Source: Dromiciops gliroides (lineage: Eukaryota; Chordata; Mammalia; Microbiotheria; Microbiotheriidae). From it: DNA of 64,000 bases. Shown here in pieces: positions 33,380 through 45,768 of the stretch. The stretch is taken from positions 75,705,492-75,769,491 of the forward strand of contig NC_057867.1 of the NCBI RefSeq assembly GCF_019393635.1, given 5' to 3'. The position numbers and the translations under genes are program-made. How positions within the stretch are numbered: the stretch's first letter is position 1; the number at the start of each line of letters is the position of its first letter. Below the pieces are notes generated by a model, which had not been told where the DNA came from, did no database searches, and was given only the letters and a program-made list of their open reading frames with translations.

Positions 33380-33870
33380 AACCAGTCAGTCAGTAAACAT
33401 TTATTAAGTGTCTACTGTATCCAGGCAGTATATTAAGTGGAGGGTGGGGGAGAGGCAGAGGGAGACCCCACCCTTGAGGAGGTTACTGTCTAACTAGGAA
33501 AGATAACATGTGCATATTTAAGTAGCTCTTAATTAAGCTGAAACTAGAAGGAAGCTGGGGACTCCAAGATGCAGTCATGAGGATGGAGGACATTCCAGGC
33601 ATGGGAAACAAGAAATACAAAGCACATGAGAAAGGAGACAGATTGCCTTGCATAAGCAACAATAAGGTCTGTGTTCCTGGATTGTAGCATGCATGAAGGG
33701 AAGTAATGTGCAGTTAGTCTGGAAAGGCAGAAGCAGGGAATGGCAGGCTGGGAATGACTTTAAATGTCATTGATTCTTAAGGAAATAGGTAGCTCCTGAA
33801 GCTTCTTGAGCAGGGGAGTCAAAGGGACAGACATATTGTTTCATTATCCCTTTTCTACCTGTGCAGAAGA
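33380..33870 (+). mobile_element. mammalian/marsupial dispersed repeat, 5' part
   Basis: Begins 'cagtcagtaaacatttattaagtgtctactgta' and continues with 'acattccaggcatgggaaac' and 'ggaaataggtagctcctgaagcttcttgagcaggggagtc'. Related pieces occur at 35585, 44320, 55410 and 55925 in this window. Non-coding; family name not assigned. Confidence 0.6.
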
Positions 33871-33924
33871 TAGACTGAGGAAGGGAGAGACTTGAGGCAG
33901 AGAAATTAATTCACCATCATGCCA

Positions 33925-34060
33925 TAGTGAATACAAAGTTGGCCTTGTGGTTAGGAAGTTCTGCCTATGCCCCATACTAGCTGTATTAGTGTGGGTAAGC
34001 CCCTTAACTTATCTGTTCCCCAAGTCTAGAGAAGTTACAAATGATTACAGTGAAGTAATC
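33925..34060 (+). mobile_element. MIR, sense, diverged
   Basis: 'ggccttgtggttaggaagttctgcctatgcccc...tgtgggtaagccccttaacttatctgttcccc' follows the MIR core order. Confidence 0.55.
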
Positions 34061-34500
34061 TCTATCCTTAGGAGTTCCCTAGACCAGGAAACCCATGTCC
34101 AGACTAAAGCCAGAAAGCCATCCCCTAGGAATGCTCTTTCATTCTGGTCTTTGTATATATTTTTAACTTTGTGGGTCAATCTGCAGTCTCCCTTTGAAGG
34201 GAACTCTGGTCTTCTCCACAGCCTATTTTCCCATACAAGCAGAGAAAACACTGAATGAACTTGATTCCTCTGAATGTGGGTATAGCCCTGCTTGACCTGA
34301 AATTCTTTATGGGTTACTAGTAATTTTTGGTAATTCAGTCCAGTGAAACTGAGTTGAGCAGGATTCAAGGGAGTTATTTCCTGGACCTAGTTCTCTCCAC
34401 ATCTCTGAATGTCTATGTTGAATGGGACCTCAAACAGCCCCTATTGCCCTGATTAGCTACCCAGGAAGCCCTTCTGTTCTCTCATCAACAAGTGGCCATT
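34061..34500. other. unassigned
   Basis: Overlapping ORFs on both strands at 33947-34368 share no motif with known proteins that I recognise. Confidence 0.5.
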
Positions 34501-34512
34501 AAGATTTCACTT

Positions 34513-34659
34513 GGGGGAAGCTAGATGGCGCAGTGGATAGAGCACTGGCCCTGCATTCAGGAATACCTGAGTTCGAATCCGGCCTCAGACATTTAACACT
34601 AGCTGTGTGACCCTGGGCAAGTCACTTAACCCCAATTGCCTCACCAAAAAAAAAAAAAA
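34513..34659 (+). mobile_element. CORE-SINE, sense, young, intact B box
   Basis: Flanked by exact 12-bp repeats aagatttcactt at 34501-34512 and 34660-34671. Pol III box A-like TGGCGCAGTGG and box B GAGTTCGAATCC match the consensus; most other copies here have CA in place of the CG. A17 tail. Confidence 0.96.
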
Positions 34660-34671
34660 AAGATTTCACTT

Positions 34672-35580
34672 TGAGTGTTTCAGAGCCCTCCATGTCCCAT
34701 GTGTGGGTGCTGGTAATTGGTGACAAGTCTTTCCTACTACACAGTGACCTCTTTGCATCATTATTCCTAGTTTAGTCCTATAGAAGCAAGCAGATAAGTC
34801 TAGCCTCATGGCCAGCCTTCCTATATTCAGACATAGCTACTTGGCTTCCAGTTGCTCATCTCCCACTCCCAAGCCTTCTCTTCTCCAGGCAAACCATTCC
34901 CAGGTCTCTGTCACAAGCAAGCTTGCTTACATTGTACCAATCAGTTCCCTATGTCTCGGTTTCCATAATTATAAAGTAGGGATGACAACTGCTATTTTAA
35001 CTAGCATTGGGATAGGCTATTGGGTGTTTGGGCATAGAGCTTCTGGTATTGACATAAGGTTGTGGTCCTGGGTGGGTTAAGTGGGAATGTTAGTGCTCCA
35101 CTAGGACTGAAGAGCTCTTACATGACAGTTGGGCACCCATGAGGCTCTTTAATGGAAAGTATAGCAAACAAGGCAATAATTAAGCAGGATACATGAATTA
35201 TCTTCCATCTGGTATTTGGCAAAGGAATTTGGGGTTTAAGTGGGGGCTAGGTCATGGATGGATCACAGCGGAAGGTAATGCAAGGTACTTACCTGAGGGG
35301 GGTGCAGACTGTGCAGACAGAGTGGAGCATGCACCAGGACTCTCACTGGGACAGAGACTCATTGGTAAATTGAGCTGAATCAAATGCTGACTTAATGGAT
35401 TGTCCAAGTTTCTCTTCATTAATGAGGAGTCAGCTCCAGGAGATGAGAGAAGGGCAAGGGCAAGAGAACTAGCCACATAACTAAGAGTTAAATTGATGGT
35501 TAAAAGAGATATACTTTGAAAAGAGTAGAATTCTGTACTAATGTCACTTGTGATTTTTATCCCAATGTCTAAATGTAGCC
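34672..35580. other. unassigned
   Basis: No gene or repeat recognised. ORFs at 34808-35080 and 35193-35476 are unremarkable. Confidence 0.5.
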
Positions 35581-35584
35581 AAGT

Positions 35585-36135
35585 CAGCTCAACAAATATT
35601 TATCACATGCCTACAACATGTAAGCTACTCTGTCAGGTAGACAAATATTTATTGAGCATCTACTGTGCACCATGCACAGACTAAGCTTTAGGGATATGAA
35701 GAAAGGCAAAATGTTGGTCACTGTGCTCCAGAAAATCCCATTCTATTGAGAGAGACAACATACAAGCAACTATGTACTTACCACCCCCACCCCTCCACCC
35801 CCCCACACCTTGTAAATGGGAGATCCTCCCTTGGGGAAGGCACTAGGTGTAGAACAAAACAGCCCTACTAAAGGAGAAGGGCCTTACAGGGAGGGTGGGT
35901 TCCACAAGATGAGCAGAGAGCCCTGGAGGCCTGGTGGCCAGCTTGTGTCAACTCAGGCAGTTGGGAAGGGGAAACTCATTTTTGGGGAACAGCTAGTGGG
36001 CAAGTCCGACAGGAATGTAATGTGCAGGAGAGGGAGTTACAGCAAAGAATCCTGGAAAGGTGGTCCAGAGTCAGATTGGGAAGAGCTTGAGATTGGCAAG
36101 GCTAAGTGTTTGTATTTTATTGTACAAGCCATCTG
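35585..36135 (+). mobile_element. dispersed repeat, same family as 33380
   Basis: Starts 'caacaaatatttatcacatgcc...caaatatttattgagcatctactgtgcacc', with the first 60 bases partly duplicated. It continues through 'gagagacaacatacaagcaactatgtac' and ends near 'gctaagtgtttgtattttatt'. The 163-residue ORF at 35816-36307 is a chance frame through this repeat. Confidence 0.55.
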
Positions 36136-36619
36136 TAGCTGGAAGGTAGGCCATCAACCCAGAGAGGGTGACTTGCACCGTCACTCAGTGTGGTTGGATC
36201 TGATTGTAATTAAGCTAGTTAAACCCTTGATCAGTTTTGGCTCTGTTAGAAATGTCCATTTTGTCTCCTTACAAATCCTCCTGGCTATAAGTGAAGGCAG
36301 CTCTTAAAGTAAGCAGGGCTCCTAATTAACCAATGAGTATTGTACATAGAATAAACACCAGATTGGTAGGGTCAGGAGTGTCTACTCAGAAGGAAGGAGA
36401 AAAAAAGAAAAGTAAATCATAGAGGCAGAAAATCACAACCATGGCAGCTGAGATGGGGACAGGAGGAGGCAGGGATGGACCAGGGAGAACTTTTCACTGG
36501 ATTTGATGAAGGCAAGCATTTCTGACACAGTAAATTTCCTCTTGGTTCTTTTTTTCACAAAAAGGCTAGAGAAAAACAGCTATAAGAATTGGGATGGTAG
36601 AGAGGAAAGAAACAAGGAA
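36136..36619. other. unassigned
   Basis: Nothing recognised. Confidence 0.5.
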
Positions 36620-36669
36620 TCTGGGCCCGATTTATCCTTGCTTGCTGTATGACTTCAGGAGAGATGGTT

Positions 36670-36809
36670 TTTTAAAAATTTTGAATAAAAGTATTTTATG
36701 ATTTTCCAGTTACACGTAGAGATAGTTTTCAACATTTGTTTTTATAAGATTTCCAATTTCAAATTTTTCTCCCTCCCTCCCCTAGACAGCAGGTAATCTG
36801 ATATAGGTC

Positions 36810-36871
<62 letters not shown>

Positions 36872-37626
36872 TAATAACATATTTCTGCATTAGTCATATT
36901 CTAAGAGAAGAATCAGAGCAAAAAGGAAAAAGCTCAAAAAAGAAAAATACCACCACCAAAAACAAAACAAATAGTATGGTTCAATCTGCATCCATGTTCC
37001 ACAGTTCCTTTTCTTTTTTTCTGCATTTGGAGAGCCTTTTCCATCATGAGTCCCCTGGAACTTTCTTGTACTGTTGTATTGGTGAGAAGAATCTAGTCTA
37101 TCATAGTTGATCCACACATAATGTTGATGGTACTGTGTACAATGTTCTTCTGGTTCTGCTCATCTCATCATCAGTTCATGCAAGTCCTTCCAGGTTTCTC
37201 TGAATTCCTCCTGCTCATCATTTCTTACAGCACAGTAGAATTCCATTACATTCATATACCATAACTTGTTCAGCCATTCCCCAATTGATGGGCATCCCCT
37301 CAATTTCCAATTCCTTGCCACCACAAAAAGAGCAGCTATAAAAATTTTAGTACATGTGGGTCCTTTTCTCTTTTTTATGATCTCTTTGGGAAGAAGACTC
37401 CAAAGTGGTATTGCTGGGTCAAAGGGTATACACAGCTTTATAGCCCTTTGAGCATAGTTCCAAATTGCTCTCCAGAATGGTTGGATCAGTTCACAGCTCC
37501 ACCAACAAAGCATTAGTGTTCCAATTTTTCCACAGCTTCTCCAAAATTTATTATTTTCCTTTTTTGTCATATTAGCCAATCTAATTGGTGTCAGGTGGTA
37601 CCTCAGAGTTGTTTTAATTTGCATTA
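36670..37626 (-). mobile_element. antisense 5'-truncated L1 (copy H)
   Basis: 3' UTR with a GATA microsatellite, then the last part of ORF2: a 154-residue open piece at 37160-37624 with SCGKIGTLMLCWWSCELIQP and CPSIGEWLNKLWYMNVMEFY, close to the young copy at 13040-13400. The flanking imperfect repeat aggagagatg / aggacagatg marks the insertion into a MIR. Confidence 0.9.
36811..36871. repeat. (GATA)n microsatellite in L1 3' UTR
   Basis: About 15 units of GATA/TAGA in place of the TA run at the 'ctgatatagg' site of the L1 3' UTR. Confidence 0.95.
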
Positions 37627-37740
37627 GGACAGATGTTTTACCTTTTTGTGCTTCAGGTTCTTCATCTGTAAAATGAGGGTGGATTAGACTAGATCATGTT
37701 GACAGTTTCTTCCTACTTGACATTTCTCTAGTTCACTAGC

Positions 37741-38914
37741 TCAACAGAGAAGATGAAGACAGAACTCACACTGGAGGATGAGACCCTCCCCCTGCAAACA
37801 GGATGTCTTAAGAGGTATCAGAGAGACACCACCTAGAGAACTTTTAAGTGTTCCCGATGATCAGCTCACTTTTCTCTGAATAGTGAAGTTAACCAGATGC
37901 TTGGTTTGAGGACAAATTCCATAAATGTTTTTTAATATTGCAATGCCCCATGAATTATAAAGCTTAGGAAAAGCTGATGAAAACAAGAAAGAAGGAGTTT
38001 TATTTCAACTTGCAAAGTTTTTTTTTTTAATTTTAAGGGGGCATTACTGAAATACTACTCTATACTCAAATGAGCCCATGAGTTCATCAGTTTTAATGCT
38101 TCCTCTAAAAATCCAGAATTCAGCTCATCCAGTGCAGTTCTTGTCCATTAAGTCCCGTATTTTTTTCCCAGAGGGACCACTTATCACACTGGTGTCCTTT
38201 CTCACTTTCTCTTGACATGTCAAGGATACCACTAGATCATTTTGCCAACCACCTTTCACCTGTTATTTTTACCATGTGATCCGCCTATTTTCTCATCCCA
38301 GCTTTCCTGATTCCTTTTTATTACCTTTGAAATTCCCTATGGGTTATATGTTATAGCCCATGTATACCCACCATGTGTCTTGTCCTTGCTCTTACTGTGG
38401 TGTTCATTTTCAAATCTTTGGTGACTCTTGTGTTCTGTGTCTTGTAGAATACAATAATATTAGCATTAAAAAGATAGGCTTTTATTTTTATACATGCTTG
38501 AGGTTGTTAAAGGAGCTAGAGGTAATCTACATCATTCTCCTCATCTTGTTTAATTTTAGGCTAAACTCACTATCCAAGAGTATTATTTACTCCACATATA
38601 TTTATTAATAGATAAGCTCTTTTCATCTTTTCATCATTTTTCAACTTTTCATCCACTTCATTTTTCTTATTTGGATGGCCAGGCCATACTCTTTTGAGGA
38701 GACTTTGAAATATTCTGAGATATGTTGGAACTTACATCATCTCATCTATAAAAAGGAGGTGCTAGAGTTCCTCACCATTCAAAGGGATTCCTTCAACATA
38801 GACAATGTACTGGATCTATTTCATCTCAGTGACAAAACCCTTTGACAGGCATTTATGCTTTATACCTTGCCTGATGTTTATGATAAGAGGGTCATTGTGC
38901 AAGAATATTTCTGT
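37741..38914. other. unassigned
   Basis: AT-rich with no recognised repeat, splice structure or coding motif. The ORF at 38360-38608 is featureless. Confidence 0.5.
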
Positions 38915-39010
38915 TATATCTTTGAGCCCTTTGAGAACATGGACTTGTTTTGTCAGTACTTAGCATTGTGACATACAATAAGCACTTAATATTTATCGAC
39001 TGACTATTCC
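38915..39010 (+). mobile_element. L2-like 3' tail
   Basis: 'gagccctttgagaacatggacttg...cagtacttagcattgtgacatacaataagcacttaatatttat' fits the decayed L2 end. Confidence 0.5.
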
Positions 39011-39157
39011 AAGCAATCTTACATGATTTTTATCTAGGAATGGGAGACCCTTGTTGGGGTCAGATATTATTATATTTTATATGACTTTAGATTTTCATTT
39101 CAGTCACATATGCTTATGCGTTATAGCTCAGTCCATGGGAAATTGTGATTATTGTAC

Positions 39158-39301
39158 TTTTTTGGGGGGTGAGGCAATTGGGGTTAAGTGACTTGCCCAG
39201 GGTCACACAGCTAGTAAGTGTCATGTCTGAGGCAGAATTTGAACTCAGGTCCTCCTGACTCCAGGGCCAGTGCGCTATCCACTGCACCATATGACTGCCC
39301 C
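39158..39301 (-). mobile_element. CORE-SINE, antisense
   Basis: Antisense body ending 'accatatgactgcccc'. Imperfect flanking repeats 'gattattgtacttt' / 'gactatcatacttt'. Confidence 0.93.
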
Positions 39302-39855
39302 GACTATCATACTTTCTGATTTAGCCAATGAAAACTACAAATCTCTCTCATAATGGCACTGGCTTTAGGATCACTTTAAAAAAATACTCCACCTCTATTC
39401 AGAAACTAAGAAGACTGGAATTCCCCAGTAAATTCCCTGTTTTATATGAGTATTGCAACTGAATTAGTGGAGCATTTTTAAGTAAAGCATTTGAGCTGCA
39501 AAAAGACAGATTAAGACTTGATAGAAGAAAACTTCTAACAGTCGGAGCTTGAGAACTAATGGTTTTCTTCTCAAGAGTCTTAATGTGAAGGCTACTACTA
39601 CACCTTGTTGAAGAGTGAATTATTATCCAACTGTACCAAGTTGTTGGTGCCGTCCCCTCCAGATCCTCTGTCTGTCTGTCTCTGTCTCTTTCTTCTCCTC
39701 CCTCCCTCCCCCTCCTCTCTCTGTGTAGGTATGTATGTATGTGCTTATGTGAAAATTATTACAATACATGAATAGATAAGTAAATATATACAGACATATA
39801 TTTACGTTATATAAACAGATACAGATATAAACATTACTTTCCTGTGCTCTCTCCC
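39302..39855. other. unassigned, with TC/TG-rich and TA-rich simple sequence
   Basis: 39665-39740 is CT- and TG-rich low-complexity sequence; otherwise nothing recognised. Confidence 0.5.
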
Positions 39856-39859
39856 CTCT

Positions 39860-39985
39860 GTAGAATGCTGTAGACAATAGTCTCCTTAAGGGTAGGGACA
39901 TTTGGGTTTCTGTCTTTGTAGCCCAGCTCCAAGCACAATGTCTATAACTTTGTATGTATTTATTAAATGCTTGTTAAATGAAATT
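39860..39985 (+). mobile_element. L2-like 3' tail
   Basis: 'gtctccttaagggtagggac...tttgtagcccagctccaagcacaatgtctat...tattaaatgcttgttaaatg'. Confidence 0.6.
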
Positions 39986-40805
39986 GGGCATGGGTTGGCC
40001 TGATGGCATTCTAAAGCTTCTTATAACTCCAGTGCTCTGATTCCTTTTGCAAGGGTTTTCTGTATGGCCCATCCACCACACACCATCCCTGCCAACATTC
40101 CTTCTGTGAGAATGGCATTTGGTGGCTGTACTGTGGAGGCATTTATTCAAGGCTCAAACAGGCATTCCCATTGGGCTGCCTAATTTAGTTGAACTGTATT
40201 TAAATGTTTTAGTGATCATTCAAGAGTTTGTCAGTTACAAGAATCAATGTTTTGAATTAGGAAGTGATCATATTGGAAAATCACATCTCTGTATGTTTCT
40301 GACATAAATATTATGGAAACTTTTGGTATTTGATTCATCCTGGTATTGTTAGCATTGAGGGTTTGGGGTCCACTGTTCCCTTAAGAAGCCATGGCAAGTT
40401 GACCTTATCAGATCTTTTTGTCAGATCTAATATTCCTGCAGTTTAGTGGACATGATCATCCTAAGTAAGGAGAAAACAGTGGGCTTAAGTACTCACAGTG
40501 CTTATAAAACAACATATCCTATTCCTGACTTTGCCATAATTTAGGAGATTTCATCTCAGCTGGAAGCTGTAATGCTTCTCTCCAATTCAGTTATTATCAT
40601 CAGAACAATGTACAAATGCCCAGTCTGGGCAATGTAAACATGCACAACTATTCATCTTGTATATAGTGTGAGTATCATTTCAGGAGGTGAGAAATATATA
40701 TAATATTGCAACACAGCAATGCATCAAACGATGAATTTATGGTAAGCTATAGTAGTGAGCAAGGGATCAGTTCCACTGTCTTGGCTGATCTCTACCTACC
40801 ATTCT
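39986..40805. other. unassigned
   Basis: No repeat or gene recognised. Confidence 0.5.
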
Positions 40806-40952
40806 TTTTTTTTATGGGCAAGGCAGTTGGGGTTAAGTGACTTGCCCAAGGTCACACACTTAGTTAAGTGTCAAGTGTCTGAGGCCAGATTTGAACTCAG
40901 GTACTTCTGAATCCAGGGTCAGTGCTCTAGCCAATGCACCACCTAACTACCT
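40806..40952 (-). mobile_element. CORE-SINE, antisense
   Basis: Slightly diverged antisense copy ending 'ccacctaactacct'. Flanking repeats 'ctacctaccattctttt' / 'ctatccaccattctttc'. Confidence 0.92.
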
Positions 40953-40955
40953 TCT

Positions 40956-42000
40956 CTATCCACCATTCTTTCCGAGATTCTCTTGCTATTCAAAACCCTT
41001 GGTTCCAGGTCTTTGTGAATGGTTGCCCTTTCAAACTTGCCTCTGGAGGAAACAATGAGAAAGGGAAAGAATCTGAGGCGATCACCTTAGAAAGGGTAAC
41101 TACCAGGTTACTTTTGAACCTTCTACTACCTTCTTCTGTTCACTACTTTTGAGTTTAAGGATGAGTTTGGATTCACTTGTTCTTTATCTGCTGTTAAGAT
41201 ACTATAAAAATATGAATTGATAATTCTCTTTTTATTCAGCTTGAATACCAAACTGGGAAGGTCACATCAGTCAGATAATACATTTTTGTCTCTCTGCCAA
41301 ACATATATCACAGCTTAAGATCTATTCCTCCTCTTTCCTGTGTATTTTTTTACCCTCTGTCCTCTCTTTTAGCTTCATTTGAACAATGGTTAATTACCTT
41401 CCACTTTAAAAAAACAACAATTAATTGTTAGCTTTTGAAGACCAAATGAATTGGAAATATAAAGTCATATTTCAAGAAACAAAAATGAGCTTTGGTTGGA
41501 ATGAATATAAGCTCTCCTGGGGAGGGAGAAAGGAAAGGTAAAACGGAATGACTATTTGGGATCTGCTGCTGGGATTAAGTTCACCAAAGGCGGAATCTTC
41601 CCAAACACATCCCTTGACCTCGGAGTCTGGTGCTGGTGACCTCATTTCTGCAGCTCTGCTCCTGCTTTCATGGTGACTGCCCTCCCCAGATTCTGCTCTC
41701 TGTCTCTTGCTTCTGTTCTTTTTCTCTAGCAAGGCTGTTGCCAGTGCCCCAGCACCTCTCTTCTTCTCTATCTACTTCATGTATAGGTAGGCAGCAGCAA
41801 TGAAGTCACCTTTTGGTACCTCCACCATTGCTTATGGTGGCAGCAGGCCACAGTGTGGTAGTGGCAGCAATGACAGAAAACCTTTGCCTGCTCTCACCCC
41901 ATTTTCCTGCTCTCTCTGCCCTTGTGCTTTTCTTTCCTGAGATTTCTACTCTTTTTTTCTTCCTCGGGGTGGGTGAGTTAAGTCTCCAGGGGAGTAAAGA
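40956..42000. other. unassigned
   Basis: GC-richer between about 41550 and 41950, but no CpG island, exon or repeat family that I can support. Confidence 0.5.
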
Positions 42001-42011
42001 AATCTAGGGGA

Positions 42012-42163
42012 GGGGCAGCTAAGTGGCACAGTGGATAAAGCATCGGCCCTGGATTCAGGAGTACCTGAGTTCAAATCTGACCTCAGACAGTTGACACTTA
42101 CTAGCTGTGTGACCATGGGCAAGTCACTTAACCCCCATTGCCCCACAAAAAAAAAGAAAGAAA
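42012..42163 (+). mobile_element. CORE-SINE, sense
   Basis: Sense copy with A-tail (GAAA variants). Flanked by 'agaaatctaggggag' / 'agaaatctagaggaa'. Confidence 0.95.
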
Positions 42164-42334
42164 GAAATCTAGAGGAATTCTGGGCTACCAGTGGGCCTGC
42201 ATCTCCAATGTCCTGCTCCATGTAAATAGAAGAATACTTTGAGAAAACAAACAATAACTACTGCCAGGATGGACCAGGGGAAGTAGCACAAGGAATCAGG
42301 GGACATAAGTGGTTGTAAACCAGAGTTCTGCTCA

Positions 42335-42720
42335 AGGAAGCTGGTGCTGAAGTGGATAGAGTGCTAGACCTGGAATTGGGAAGACCTGAGTTCCAATCCT
42401 GCCTTGGAGACCTGGGCAAGTCCCTTAAGCTCTAGCAGCCTCAATTTCCTCAATTGTAAAACAAGGATTAATACTAAGAGCATTTACTTCTCAGGGTTAT
42501 TGTGAGGATCAAATGAGATATTTATCAAAAGTACTTGACACACTGCCTGGCATTTAGTGCTTACTACATTACTGCTTCTTCCCTGTCCTGGCTACATACT
42601 CTTGGGGTGACTTCATCTTTCTAGGGCTTTAATTTCTTCATCTGTAAAATAAGAGGTGGGAATGTAGGGTAGAAGTCCCTCCCAACTCTGAACTTAGAAT
42701 CAAATGATTTATGAGCAATT
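42335..42720 (+). mobile_element. two adjacent MIR copies, sense
   Basis: First copy 42335-42570 ('gtggatagagtgctagacctggaattgggaagacctgag...gcctcaatttcctcaattgtaaaacaagg...atgagatatt'). Second, partial copy 42590-42720 ('ggggtgacttcatctttctagggctttaatttcttcatctgtaaaataag'). Confidence 0.75.
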
Positions 42721-43204
42721 CCTGATCTAGCCCAGGAAGCTTGCCATTTCTTGCTGCACAATACGTCTCAATATCTCATTAAGTGTCCTTATGGCATGTC
42801 TGCTAACTCCTTAAAACATATCATTCGTAGCAGACATTCTGTAAAACTCAACCATTTTCAAAGCAGTCTGTAAACTACATAGGTTCATATGGATTAATTT
42901 CATTTCATATAACATCTTTCTCAAGGGTGTTTCAACAGGGGAAAATTGGTTATGCAGAGTGAGTTTCTTGCATTTTTTTCATTTTCCCATTTTGCTAAAA
43001 TTCACCTTGTATTGGTCTTACCATTATTGGTCTAGACATGTGCTTTCATCAGTGTAGGAAGCCCTTGCCACCCAAGCAGCTTGTTAACTTCTTTGTAACT
43101 TAAGAGTCTTAGAAAGTTGTCAGGGACAGTGGGAGGTTAAATTACTTAGTCTTGGTCCCCCAGCCAATGTCTCAGAAGCAGGACTTAAATGTTAGAAGAA
43201 TAAT
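42721..43204. other. unassigned
   Basis: Nothing recognised. Confidence 0.5.
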
Positions 43205-43445
43205 TGGGCCTATTTATATGACGCTTTAATGTTTGCCAAGCACTTGATATATGTTATTGCATTTGATCCTCACAGGAGCCCTGTAAGGCAGGTACAATTA
43301 TTATAGGCATTTTCTAGACGAGGAATTTGGGGGTGAGACTGGCTAAGTCAATTGGCCTATGGTCGTTACTGAGGCAAGATTAGAACTCCGGTCTTCTAGG
43401 ATCCAAGGTCCAGGCCCACCCTCTAGATGTTATGTCACACTGGCT
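43205..43445 (-). mobile_element. MIR-like SINE, antisense
   Basis: 'tgccaagcacttgatatatgttattgcatttgatcctcacaggagccctgtaaggcaggta' to 'gaactccggtcttctaggatcc' is the antisense MIR-type order. Confidence 0.65.
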
Positions 43446-44086
43446 TACTGCTGGCTATGCACCCCAGTACAATTAGACATACTCACTCAATGCCTGTACC
43501 TTGATGTCATGTGAATCCACTTTCTGCAATGAACCACATGTAACGATTTGAGTCCATTCCTTTTCCAGCATTCTTGTCTAGTGGCCTTGGTCTGTACCCA
43601 TTCAGCTCTTTACTCATTGACTGTATTCTGATGTCTAGGGTAATTCTATTGTAGTTTATAAAGTATCATATGAGAATTATAATCAAATCAGCTTCCTTTG
43701 CCAAGTAATCATGTTGCTATTGGAACAACACACCTCTTTTCAGATCATTCAGGAGGGATGACAGTTGGCATGCACACTGTAAACAGATGGAAATCCAATA
43801 GCATTTACTGAGTGCCTACTGACCTACCCATTGTTCAAAGTAACAAAGAAAAAAGAACAAAATGCCTGTCTACGGGCAGCACATCATGATTTCTCCCCCT
43901 CAGAATAAGGGCCATAAATGTAATATAAGAAATTTCTATTTTATGTTATAGGTTGGTATAGTCCAAAGATTGGGTAAGTGGTGACACCAACTATGAGACC
44001 CTTATACTTACAGAGGGGAGAGAACCACAAAGGGCTAAATAATTCCATTATTTTCCTACATCCTGTTCTTTTGGAATCAGGGTAAA
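43446..44086. other. unassigned
   Basis: 43800-43870 carries a short match to the start of the dispersed repeat ('catttactgagtgcctactgacc'). Otherwise nothing recognised. Confidence 0.5.
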
Positions 44087-44099
44087 GAATCTCTTCATA

Positions 44100-44240
44100 G
44101 GGGCAGCTAGGTGGCGCAGTGGATAGAGCACCGGCCCTGGAGTCAGGAGGATCTGAGTTCAAATGTGGCCTCAGACACTTGACACTTACTAGCTGTGTGA
44201 CCCTGGGCAAGTCACTTAACCCCAATTGCCTAAAAAAAAA
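44100..44240 (+). mobile_element. CORE-SINE, sense, young
   Basis: Sense copy with near-consensus head and a short A-tail. Exact 13-bp TSD agaatctcttcat at 44087-44099 and 44241-44253. Confidence 0.96.
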
Positions 44241-44319
44241 AGAATCTCTTCATGTTTCATATGTAATTGGCAAAGGATAGGATGAGATCGAGGGAAAAGC
44301 TAGCAATTCATTTTGACTT

Positions 44320-45420
44320 AACCATAGAATGTGTGAAGGGAAGTAATATAAGCTAAGGCTAGGCAAGTCTATTTAAGGCAAATGATAGAGAGCCTTAAAT
44401 GATATTGAAGTCTAAACAATTGCATTTTTTCCTAGAGGCAGTGAAGAAAACAGGTTTTTAGTCAACCTGTATCTCAGGAAGATTATTTCGGTAGCTCTGT
44501 GGAGGATGCTTTGGAGATAGGAGACCATTTAGGAGACCATTCAAACAATCTTTGCCAGAAGTAAGGGAGAACAATGAAGTAGAGAGAAGTGGCCAAATTT
44601 GAGAGATGTTAGGGCCCTAGAAATAACTGTTCATGGCACGTGATTTGATGCACAGAACCAGGGAGAGAGAAGATAACAAAATATGGAGCCTGGGTGACTA
44701 AGATCATGGTTATACCATAAAGTGTGCTCTCAAAAGAAATGAAGTAAAACTATCCATCTCTAGATAGAAAACTAATGGACTCCAATTGGAAATCAAAGAA
44801 TGTTTCTTTCCTTTTTTAAAAATCTTACTCCCGTTTTTGTAATAATGTGAATGCAAAAATATTTGCAATGGGTTCTATTTTTCTTGCTTTCTTAATGGGT
44901 TGGGGAGGGAGAGGGAGAAAATTTGAAAGAGAAAATAAAATAGCATTGAATTAAAAATAAGCATGAGAAATTAATAACTTGGGAGAAGGTACTGGTTTTA
45001 CAAGCAAGAGGAATTCAGTTTTGGCTGTGCTGAGATTGTGGTGTTCATGGGAAACAGACAGCTTGAGGGTGTGGTGCTGGGGTTCAGGTAAGAGACTGAG
45101 GGAGGGATTACAGGCTTGCAGATCATCTTAATAAAAGTAATAAGTCCATGTCATCACCAAGGGATGAAGCATAGGCAGTGAAGAGAAGAGCATATAGGGC
45201 AGAGTTTGGATAACACCCTCTTTTAAGGGGTGAGAATTTCACAATAAGCTGAGAAGGCCACAAAGGGGATGGTGGGCAGGTAAATTCTAGAGAGAGCATG
45301 TCTTAGAAACCAAGAAAGAATGACAAATCCTGGAGGGAAGGGTGGTCAGTAGCATCAAATGTTGCATAAAGGTCAAGGGAAATGAAAAGTGTGAAAAAGC
45401 CAAGAAGTCAAATAACTAAA
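44320..45420 (+). mobile_element. dispersed repeat, central and 3' parts
   Basis: 'gggaagtaatataagctaaggctaggcaagtc' continues the order seen at 33690. Then 'gagaccatttaggagaccattcaaacaatctt', 'ggaattcagttttggctgtgctgagattg' and 'ggtcagtagcatcaaatgttgcataaaggtcaaggg'. This is the longest copy of this family in the window. Non-coding. Confidence 0.55.
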
Positions 45421-45472
45421 GGTTGAAAGTTGTGAAACTATAAGGCTCTGCTGTGTTTAGTGTTTATGATTT

Positions 45473-45475
<3 letters not shown>

Positions 45476-45514
<39 letters not shown>
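45476..45514. repeat. (CA)n microsatellite
   Basis: About 19 CA units, uninterrupted. Confidence 0.95.
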
Positions 45515-45517
<3 letters not shown>

Positions 45518-45768
45518 CGTTTTAGAGTGAAATGCAGCCTTAAACAAGGGGTCTCATACATTTTTTTAAAAACTACAAAATTCCAGATAGACTACTTCAA
45601 TGGTCTGCTACATAGCCTAAAAGGAGATATTGTCACTTGAAGTGTTTGCCATTGCCATTGTATATATCTTGGCCCAAGTCCCACTGGCAAGGGATTTCCT
45701 AATGAAGGTGAGATTCTCCACATATTCACATTTGCACATAACACTGTATTTACCACTCAAGGCCATCT

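Larger units (their letters stand above)
36620..37740 (+). mobile_element. MIR split by an L1
   Basis: Left half to 'gctgtatgacttcaggagagatgg' (36669) and right half from 'aggacagatgttttacctttttgtgcttcaggttcttcatctgtaaaatgaggg' (37627) are two parts of one sense MIR, separated by L1 copy H. Confidence 0.75.

Noticed and set aside
35816..36307. 163-residue ORF
   Set aside because: Runs through a dispersed non-coding repeat; no recognisable motif.
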